A stretch of DNA of 64,000 bases. It comes from Nakaseomyces glabratus. Its lineage: Eukaryota; Ascomycota; Saccharomycetes; Saccharomycetales; Saccharomycetaceae. The notes beneath the pieces are model-generated. The model searched no databases, was not told the DNA's origin, and was given only the letters and a program-made list of their open reading frames with translations. The position numbers and the translations under genes are program-made. This document shows positions 50,398-58,689 of the stretch, in pieces. Position 1 is the stretch's first letter, and every line of letters begins with the position of its first letter. The stretch is from NCBI RefSeq assembly GCF_010111755.1, contig NC_088963.1:186001-250000 (forward strand). Direction: 5' to 3'.

Positions 50398-51814
50398 CTC
50401 TGTAACCTTGTTATCTGCCTGATATCCCACGTTTTTACACCTGTAACTTCATCTTCCCCCCGACCCGTAATCAAATCCTGCTACATTATCTGAGCTTTTT
50501 TTTTCTCTCAATCGCTAACTGTGTTTCCAAACACTCAGACACTTGTACGTACAAGCTGTCAAAACGAAAAGCAAAACCCCTATGAAGACTCATGAGTAGT
50601 TCAGTTGTTGTTTTTTGAAGGATTAGTAGATGCTGACAAATAAAGACCCCCCCACCCCCGGGTTGGAAAGAAAAGGACCAAGAAACATGAGGGGGGCCGA
50701 GGGTGAAGGGAAATTTAAAGATCTCATTTTGGGTTCATCCAGGTCAGACGTAAACGTTAGATGATATACACCACGTGCATATGTGGAGGTGGTTATCACT
50801 TTGACTCCAACCAGATGACAGAGGGGAGACAACTCCAATTTCTCGTGGAAGACAAGTTTCTTTGAAATAGATAAGGATTGGGGAGTTGTGTGAGAAACTG
50901 CGTGGGGAAACCGGTGCGGAGGTTAGTTGGGGCTTCCAAGGTTTAGCCTAGATCTCGGTCTTTGGATATCGGTTTTGACCGACAGATGCGGTTCCCAATT
51001 TCTAGACAGGAAATGAGGCACTCACTGATTAACGTTGCACGTCCAGTTACACTTCTAGTTGCATATTAATGGCCCTAAGAGGGTCTATGGACGGAGGGGA
51101 AGTGTCTAAGCACTATCTCGCAAGTAGAGACTCTTCCCTCCCCATGATTGCTTGCAATTAAACTGTTCTATGTAACGTTTGTTGCCATGTTTCCACTCCA
51201 TCTGCTTCTCCACTCTGATCCTCCTACACTACTCCCTACATCTTCATACAGAACGTTGTATGCAATATCTAAAGATGAGAGGTATTATAAAACTTTTATG
51301 TAATGTTTGTAATATAACGGAAAATTGGGACCCTCTTATACATCATACATCAGCCCGCTTCTTTGTTCAGGGTGTCACGTCAATGTGCTTCCGCGTGCTT
51401 TGGGTAAGATTAATTAAGTTGAATTAGTTCAAGGGTCTGGCCATGTTAAACTTATGAGAATATGAACGGAAATACATGAAGGTGAGGAAGAGGGGCGGGA
51501 CTTTCTGTTAAAGTTTTTTGTTACTTTCATATACATATCGGGGTTACATTTCATTTTGACTTTTCTGAGATCTTTCACTGAGAAAAGTTACAAAAAAAAT
51601 ATTGAGATAAGATAAGAATCTTGCTAATAAACTGTCGGTGTTATGTTTATTGTTGCTGTGTTTTAGGATAGGAGAGATCTTAGATTCAAAAGTAATAAAA
51701 ATCATAATATAATTACAAAAATGGTGTGTTTGATATAGTTCAATTTGATATAATTCAATATTGTCTGTGACTTTTATTGAGTATGAGAGGACGGCGAAAT
51801 ACTAGCTGTTTCAT

Positions 51815-52837
51815 TTAGTCCGTGAATATTATGTACAAACACGTAGAATCGTAATCGCGAAAGTTACACTCTAGGTAGTGTACAAAATAATTTTCGTATA
51901 CGCCTTGGATCTCTTGTCTATTTCTTGTTTGAATATAGGAGATTCTGGAATACTCTTTGAAAGTTTGAATGTTTAGGGACTCAAAGTCTTCATATTGTCT
52001 CTGGATGATCTCATCATGTTCACACCAACCGATACGGATATACCGGTTGCAATTGGGACAAAGTACATGGGTTCTACGGAATCCGCTGCCCATTATGGAA
52101 GAGTAATAAGTTGAAGGTATAGGTAATAATCTCACCACAACATGAGGTAGAACATTTCTTGTGAATTGTATGGCTGAGCTTTTCACCTCTTGAACATAGA
52201 ATGTCATGTAATCTTCCAGTTTTATGGTGGTAATGTTATTTTTCTTTTGATTTATGTGATACCAATCTGTTGTGTTATCTAGTCTTGTGATTATTCCGTG
52301 CGCCAGAAATAGGTGTTTGAAGTAAATAGTCGAGTCAACCCAGTTGACGCCAAGGCAAAACCTGCACATTATTTCTTTACGGCTGTCACGAGACCTCAAA
52401 TACCGATAGTTTATCAAGTCAGTCCTTTTTATCGGGCCTGCAGAGCTGTAGTGGTTACAGCTTGTGTCGCTCTCTAAATGGCTCTCCAAGATACAGGCCG
52501 ATGGCGGACACTTAAAGTTTTTCTTAACCTCATAACTTTGTGATTCGTAGCTTAACCTCATCATTCTAGTCAGTTTATGGTGTTGGAAGCTTCTAGGTAA
52601 ATAGAGTTTATTCTTGCCACATATATGTTTGCAATTCGGGCGTAGATGGTCCAGTTCGAGGTACAAAGTTTCATATTTTGAACTCTTTTTTGTGTAGTTT
52701 GTTGGGGAGGGAAAAAAATGTGCATCGTCTTCAACTGTATCAAGTAGTTCTTCGGGATACGTTCGGAATTGGCGCAGGTTTAAATTGTTGCCATTATGAT
52801 TGAACAAAGTCGAGCTATTTTCTATCCAGTTCTCCAT
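51815..52837 (-). CDS. ECM8: ECM8 homologue, putative zinc-binding protein
   Basis: The 340-residue protein is placed as ECM8 (YBR076W, about 354 residues) by position between SLM4 and PFF1, orientation and length; I cannot recite the S. cerevisiae sequence to confirm. It shows C158-x2-C161 followed by H175-x4-H180 (CRFCLGVNW, YFKHLFLAHGI). A second cysteine group C260-x2-C263...C272 follows. This pattern resembles the C-terminal zinc domain of Rua1-type fungal regulators, so a DNA-related role is possible. ECM8 itself is uncharacterised apart from a cell-wall phenotype name. It is transcribed away from the 3.7-kb region shared with the TPR gene. Confidence 0.78.
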   Translation of the reverse strand: MENWIENSSTLFNHNGNNLNLRQFRTYPEELLDTVEDDAHFFPSPTNYTKKSSKYETLYLELDHLRPNCKHICGKNKLYLPRSFQHHKLTRMMRLSYESQSYEVKKNFKCPPSACILESHLESDTSCNHYSSAGPIKRTDLINYRYLRSRDSRKEIMCRFCLGVNWVDSTIYFKHLFLAHGIITRLDNTTDWYHINQKKNNITTIKLEDYMTFYVQEVKSSAIQFTRNVLPHVVVRLLPIPSTYYSSIMGSGFRRTHVLCPNCNRYIRIGWCEHDEIIQRQYEDFESLNIQTFKEYSRISYIQTRNRQEIQGVYENYFVHYLECNFRDYDSTCLYIIFTD

Positions 52838-55800
52838 TATAATAATCCTTCTTAGTTTTAGCCGTTTTGTAAGATTTATCTTTAGCAGTACAAGGTTGGC
52901 TCGATTAGTAAGGCTACTTATTTTTTTTCCTAAAATTTAGCGGCTCTATGCTCAAGCTTTTGGTAGTTTTTTATTTTATTATTAGTAGCTCCAGATTACT
53001 ATTATTGTACTGTTTACTTACTTATATTGTTGTGTAGTATTATTGACTTTTTTTCGTTACATTATTGAAAGTTCACTAAACGTAGGCTATATATGTAAAT
53101 TTCATGACATTCATTTGGTCTGACTTTTAAACACAAGGTTGGCCCTCTTTGAGGCCCCTGGTTACACTATCATTTCAAATGTCTTTGTGATTACTTGCCG
53201 CAAAAGCATGTGGTGACATAAAAGTTTATCCTGGAGCATAGATATATTATTGCTGGCACCGAAGTGTAGGTGTCACAGTAGCTTCAAAAACATTAAATCA
53301 ATGTAAACGCAAAAAAAGAGTATCACGACATTTACTGTAAAGATCACGAGGTATTATTGTATACGAACACCTTGTTCCGTGGAGTATACATGAATATCTA
53401 AATTTGTCAAGACACAACAGGACAGCTCTGAAGAAACTGCGTCATTGCAAGAGGGAAGTTCATTTGAGATTGATACGTAGAAGCCCATATTTCTGCTGTA
53501 TTGTTCCAAGATAGATAGCAACTTGCCATCCCCTATGCAAAGGAGGTTCTATGATAGCGAAAATAAACTCTGTTTCAACAAAGAAATATCTCCCAGTAGT
53601 TGTAACATCCGCCATCGGGTATACAAAATTTGAACATGAACTTGGTAACCTCGAAAGTCCACTCTACCACCGAGCTTATGCACAGGTACCCACACAGAAC
53701 TGTCCAGTAGCCAGTAGCAGCCTTAGAGCTAAATCGGTTTGACTCAAAGAAAACAAAATTCGTGTCCCAAAACGTTCGTCATATTCGACCTTCAATTTCA
53801 ACTGTTCTTGTGACAATGTTCCCCTACAGGAAATCTCCATAGCAAAGAAAAATTAAGGGCTGGGACAATCAGTTGTCTAATCAGAGAGGTGGAAAACCTT
53901 AATTTCTTTTTTCATTTGTTTGTTTTCAGTTTTTTCTTTGAAGCTGCATGTCTACGAGGGATCTGTTCTCGCAGGTTTCCTAAGGAGTGAAAAGATAAGT
54001 GGGGCGTGTTTTTTCAATTCGAGATAAATAAGTCTACGTAAAGTCCTCATAACTGCATTTCTCAAATTGTGAGATACGACAGCCAGACGCTATTTTTATT
54101 TCTTTCTTAAGTACAATAATGAAAAAAAAAGATCCAGGCTGGAGATACCACCATGGAACTTCATAGCCACCTTCCAACGCGATTTTGCTGTCCCCAAACC
54201 TCTGTAATTGTAATGTCTCATGGTCGGGAGTGTAAGTCACACAGGTATATTTTAATGGGCGAACAGTGTTAATCTATTGCATTTACCAGTTGAGGGCTTT
54301 AAGAAGGGGCGAGAAGGGTGGATTGTATAGCCAGCGACATGAGAACGTATCTCCGTCCTTAGTTTTTCTTTTCTTACTGTAAAAATGGTAGAGTTTTAGG
54401 AGAAGTCCCTAGAGGGAAGAGGTGAAGAGAGGAGAGAGTGGCTGGACCAATTGCAAGGAGAAGGGTCAGGAGCGAACGTTGCCGGGGTGGCCCTTTTTAT
54501 TTTTTTGCGTGTTGATTTATATAGGAGACAAATACAAAAGCGTAGATATCTCGCATGGAGCAATAAGGCTCGGAACAGAGATTTGTAGGGGAAAAGCTAA
54601 GAAAAATAAGAAAATCACCTTCCTTTGCCCCAATTAAAATGGGTGTAGAGAAGTATGCGTACAGTTAGTAAGGGGGGGGGAAGATCCCGGTAAAGCCTAC
54701 GAGGGAGAATTTCCACTTTTCCACAAGATTATGTGGAGACACTCCCCGCCCCGATCTGTGGGAAGAAAAATAAAAGAGCCGAGAGTGACGGAAAAGATAA
54801 AATGGAATAAGACCCATACAGGCAAGACAATAAACATGAAACCAGGAAAGAAAATGCAGCAGTAATCAGAGAAAGAAAATGACGAATTTTTTCTCTCAAA
54901 GAACAGAAGAAAGAAGAAAAAAGGTAGCTTCTTTTTTTAGACGATACCCTAAATGCAACACAGAATGGAACGCAGGTACTTTCGTGTACATGGAATGCTT
55001 CTATTGTTGTCGCATGAGAATATAGAAGGCCCTGCCTCCTTGTCCCCCCTTCTCTCTTCCATCTTGAGAAAAAAGGAGGGCAGTACGGAGAAATACTGTT
55101 GCCCACTTTCAGAAAGAAAAGAGAAGGATGCTTATTCCACTACAAACTGAAAATTAAACGGAAAGCAAGGAATTTGTCTTACTGGTTCCATACATCCCCG
55201 TTCTGAAATCGTTCTGAATGTGTCTCTTTCATGAAGTGGCTTTCCAAATGCAAAAAAGAAAGAAAAATCACACAGGGAGGGAAAGGAACTGCGGGGGGGG
55301 AGCAGTGGGATAGAAAACGAAAACAAGAAATTCTTCTTTATCCCCTGCATGATTATCTGAGCAATCACGCATATTTTCAGCTTAGAAGAAGAAAAAAAGG
55401 AATAGCAACACGACCACAGCATACAGAATGTTCCGCAGGATGGTGGGAAGAAGTTCTTCCAAATGACGACCAGAAGCAGAGAATTATTACTTGAAGTAAT
55501 TTGAAGGACCCAAAAAAGAAGAAGAAGAAAAAAGAGAACTGACAACGATTTGTGCAGGATAATTGAACTCAAAATCATAAGATTTGTCAAAGAAAAAACC
55601 AACAAGAAGCTTAACATCACATAACACCTACCAGTAAATATCAACATAGAGATTGGGAAAGAGGATGAAAGATTTCGAAGGATATGTGTGGGAAAAGAGT
55701 GGGCAATGCTACTCAGTATCTCAAGAGGGGATTCCAACCAAATTAAAATGCCCATGTAAAACGAATACTGTAAGACTACTAAATAAGAAACAAGAAAAAT

Positions 55801-56577
55801 AAATAAAAAAAAACAACAACAACAAAAAACTTACTTTTTGATTGTATTTAATATCATTCTGTTTAAGAAGGGAATAGGAAAAGAAAAGGGACGAGATAAC
55901 TTAAAATGATTTTCCTTTTTTCTTTCTTGTTCACAACCTTCTAAGTTTTCTTGAACCAATTTATTTTATTTTCCTTTCCTATTCCTTTGCAAATATTTGG
56001 TGCATATTTATAACAAAAAAAAAAAAAAAGATGAGAAGGACAGGAAGAAAGAAAACAGCCCATTTTTAATTTTTTTTTCCTTGGTATCATTTATATATCA
56101 AGGAAAGGAAAACATCAAGGATTGACCCATCTTTTTCCTATTTTTTTTTCCTCAAAAAAAAAAATAATATTGTAATAGTAGTACATATAGTACTTTATGT
56201 TAAAAATATATTAATCTTGAACATATAAAAATAAAAACCTGAATTACTAAGAAGAAAAACAACAACGACTAATCTGTATTGTCTATAAATTTTTAGAAAA
56301 TTGATAGTAGGGAGGATTTTGTTTGGCATTGGTGGAACTGATATAATAAGCTAAAATCTTTATTCTACTAAGATAACACTGATTTTCTAAAAAAATAAAA
56401 AAGTGGCTACATATTGTGGAAACGACCCTATCGACTATTAAAGTACTAGGTACGGGTAAAAAGGGGAATACCTAATAGACATAAATAACATAATAAGGAT
56501 TACTGGAAAGTGTCCTTTGAAAGAGTTTAACTAGAAACCATTTTTCGATAAGAAATACTAGCAAGGAAAGTACAAGG
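52838..56577. other. 3.7-kb divergent region ECM8 / TPR gene
   Basis: Large non-coding region. It carries a Pdr1-like TCCGTGGA at 53376-53383, a 9-G run at 54672-54680, an 8-G run at 55293-55300, and extended plus-strand purine tracts (54760-55790). Poly-A/poly-T runs occur near 55800-56160. The 207-codon minus frame at 55132-55755 is Leu/Ser/Phe-rich and starts in a pyrimidine tract, so it is treated as a shadow. No gene is supported. Confidence 0.55.
53376..53383 (-). promoter_or_regulatory. Possible Pdr1/Pdr3 element (TCCACGGA)
   Basis: TCCGTGGA on the plus strand is an exact PDRE on the minus strand, about 540 bp upstream of the ECM8 ATG. It is the only element with the same octamer as the CDR1 sites found outside the CDR1 promoter. 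Confidence 0.35.
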
Positions 56578-58608
56578 ATGAGTGAAGAGTTCAGTTCTTG
56601 GTATGGAGATGTTACAAGGAAATGCGGATCGCTTGCTATTGATCTCGGCTTATCTACGTTAGCCTTCGATCAACTGGTGAAATTGCTAGAACAAGAAAAA
56701 CACATCAGCACTATCCTACTGTTAGTCAGGCTATATCTAAAGAACAAAGATTATTATAATGTCGTCACATTCTTAGTGAATGGTAGAGATAATGAGATAC
56801 TCAGCGATTATAGAGTGTGGAAAGCTATCGCATTATCTTATTTCAAGCTGAACAACGTACAAGATTCGTTAAATGCTGTTGACTACGCTCTGAAGCTTAA
56901 ATCTGACGATCAAGATACCTTGTTGCTGAAGGCGAGGATAATGTCTTTCCTTGACGATAGCTCTTTGAAGACTCAATATGAAGCATTGATCTCGTCATAT
57001 AGTGATAAATCATCAAAGGAATATTATCAAATTCTGGTTTGCTATATGCAGTACTCTAGAAATATTGGCGACATACCTAAATGCTTTGAGATATTCCAAG
57101 CTATCAGCCAGGAGTTTTCAAGAACTCAAAAGAAGAGATCAATAAATTTCCTGCAAGTATTCTCATATGCGTACCAGTTGTATGCTTCAACAATCTATCT
57201 AACAGAAGGTAATATAAACGAGGCCGGTAGAAAGAGAAAACGGGGCTATAACAATGATTCTCCTCTCGAAGTTATAAATGAGTTTCTAAGCATATCAGAA
57301 CGTAACTACAACTCGTCGTTATCAATTCAGCCCTTGAAAATATTACAAGGTCAAATTAGTTTCATTGAAGGTATTGATCTAAGGGAATCGATAAATTACT
57401 TGAACCTAGAGCTTCAAATACTAAATAACCATGCTGCTACGCTATCGGAAGAAGGTGTATACCACAAATCAATACTCAACTACATGATTGCAAGAAACAT
57501 GTTAAAACTAAACCCGCACGAAAATGCACAGGTTGCATACGAATACTTCCAAAACTCGTTATCATTAACACCTAACTTACCTTTCATATGGATTTCTGTG
57601 GCGTCATTATATCTGACTTTGGGTCAACTAGAAGATTCACTGGCTACCTACTCACAAGCAATATCCCTAGCTATGTCTTTTGAGAACGTTTTACCGCCAA
57701 AAGAGTTATCTTACTACAAAAGATTTGCTGCAGTTGCATGGCATGGTATTTCACAAGTCTATACTGTAACACTACAACTCACAAATGCTATTGAAGCTCT
57801 TGATCATGCTATTTCTATTGTATATCAAGAACATGATGTTACAACAGAACAAGAACTAACAAGTTTAAGAAATGAGTATGTCAAATTGAATTCTCAATCT
57901 ACACCTCATCCAAACATTGTTTACTCGTTACCAGAAGTATCCATGAAACTTCTTCTAGAATACGAAACATGCAGAGATTCCTTTCTTTTCCAAAACATAG
58001 ATGATTTAGAAATAATTGATAAGAATAATCTTAACGATGGTGCAATTAAGAATTTTGCAGGACAAGTGACAACTCTTACAACGCAGCCACCAACAGATCA
58101 GTCAACTTTAAGGGTACTTAACACCGCTAACGGAACAAATAGCATTGCATACACCCAAAAACCTCCAGGCTCTGAAGTATATACTAGAAAGCAAAGTGTT
58201 ACGGGTACGCCTTCATCTGCTCATGCACAACAATATGGGAGAAATCCTCAGCTGAGTTCCTCTATGAGCCAAACTCTAAATGCACCAATACAGGACGTTA
58301 GGACAATTCAACAGCCTAATGGGCAGAATATTGTGGTTGGAAATCAGATTCTCCAACAGCAACAACAACAGCAATATACAACAAAACAACCTTTTGTGGT
58401 ATTTAATCATGCTACCCAAAAGCAAGAGCTGGTGACTCCACAAATAGTCTCTACAGAAAATGGTCGTTATCAACCCCAGCATGTTTCGATGATTCAGGGA
58501 TTGCCTCAACCAAATCCAAATGCATACTATCAAGTAAATGATGGAAATGTAGTTTTAAAACCAATTCAGTCAATGAACAACAATGAGTTTATCACCAAAG
58601 TACTATGA
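56578..58608 (+). CDS. TPR protein with Gln-rich tail, Cyc8/Ssn6-like
   Basis: The 676-residue protein starts MSEEFSSWYGDVTRK. TPR-like helix pairs are clearest at 79-107 (VWKAIALSYFKLNNVQDSL), 335-363 (IWISVASLYLTLGQLEDSL) and 386-415 (AWHGISQVYTVTLQLTNAI). A basic RKRKRG at 218-223 may be a nuclear signal. The C-terminal 180 residues are Gln/Asn/Thr/Pro-rich with a seven-Gln run (592-598). Spacing and residues of the 335-363 repeat resemble a repeat of the corepressor Cyc8 (Ssn6), so I infer a diverged Cyc8-like paralogue that might recruit Tup1; this is not certain. S. cerevisiae has no gene here. Other TPR scaffolds remain possible. Confidence 0.85.
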   Translation: MSEEFSSWYGDVTRKCGSLAIDLGLSTLAFDQLVKLLEQEKHISTILLLVRLYLKNKDYYNVVTFLVNGRDNEILSDYRVWKAIALSYFKLNNVQDSLNAVDYALKLKSDDQDTLLLKARIMSFLDDSSLKTQYEALISSYSDKSSKEYYQILVCYMQYSRNIGDIPKCFEIFQAISQEFSRTQKKRSINFLQVFSYAYQLYASTIYLTEGNINEAGRKRKRGYNNDSPLEVINEFLSISERNYNSSLSIQPLKILQGQISFIEGIDLRESINYLNLELQILNNHAATLSEEGVYHKSILNYMIARNMLKLNPHENAQVAYEYFQNSLSLTPNLPFIWISVASLYLTLGQLEDSLATYSQAISLAMSFENVLPPKELSYYKRFAAVAWHGISQVYTVTLQLTNAIEALDHAISIVYQEHDVTTEQELTSLRNEYVKLNSQSTPHPNIVYSLPEVSMKLLLEYETCRDSFLFQNIDDLEIIDKNNLNDGAIKNFAGQVTTLTTQPPTDQSTLRVLNTANGTNSIAYTQKPPGSEVYTRKQSVTGTPSSAHAQQYGRNPQLSSSMSQTLNAPIQDVRTIQQPNGQNIVVGNQILQQQQQQQYTTKQPFVVFNHATQKQELVTPQIVSTENGRYQPQHVSMIQGLPQPNPNAYYQVNDGNVVLKPIQSMNNNEFITKVL

Positions 58609-58689
58609 CTGTTTATTAACTAACAACCTAACTAGAACACTTCCTGTAGTACATAATGTAATACTTAATTAAATACAATGGCTCATATT
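58609..58689. other. Short convergent spacer TPR gene / PFF1
   Basis: Only 81 bp lie between the convergent stop codons. It is AT-rich and must contain overlapping 3' ends of both transcripts. Confidence 0.6.

Larger units (their letters stand above)
44559..51814. other. 7.3-kb gene desert upstream of the zinc-finger gene
   Basis: No credible protein gene is visible. All frames are short, start mostly at non-ATG codons, or mirror T/C-rich tracts. The flanking ECM8 stop faces this region, so the whole stretch is formally upstream of the zinc-finger gene. Contents include long T and A runs (45268-45308), a GAA-type repeat at 45786-45807 and C runs at 46420-46429 and 46641-46649. There is also a TACCTCTCCG repeat at 50371-50397, an AGCCACC/GGTGGCT hairpin at 49638-49660 and an inverted repeat GTATCTGT/ACAGATAC around 47071-47117. 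I looked for telomerase, RNase P, SRP, U1 and U2 RNA signatures and found no match. Confidence 0.6.

Noticed and set aside
53551..53742. 63-codon frame in the ECM8/TPR gap
   Set aside because: It is short, unrecognised and in AT-rich DNA with no supporting promoter signal.
55132..55755. 207-codon minus-strand frame with hydrophobic content
   Set aside because: It reads Leu/Ser/Phe-rich because the plus strand is a long purine tract. There is no recognisable domain and no family resemblance, so it is treated as a composition shadow.
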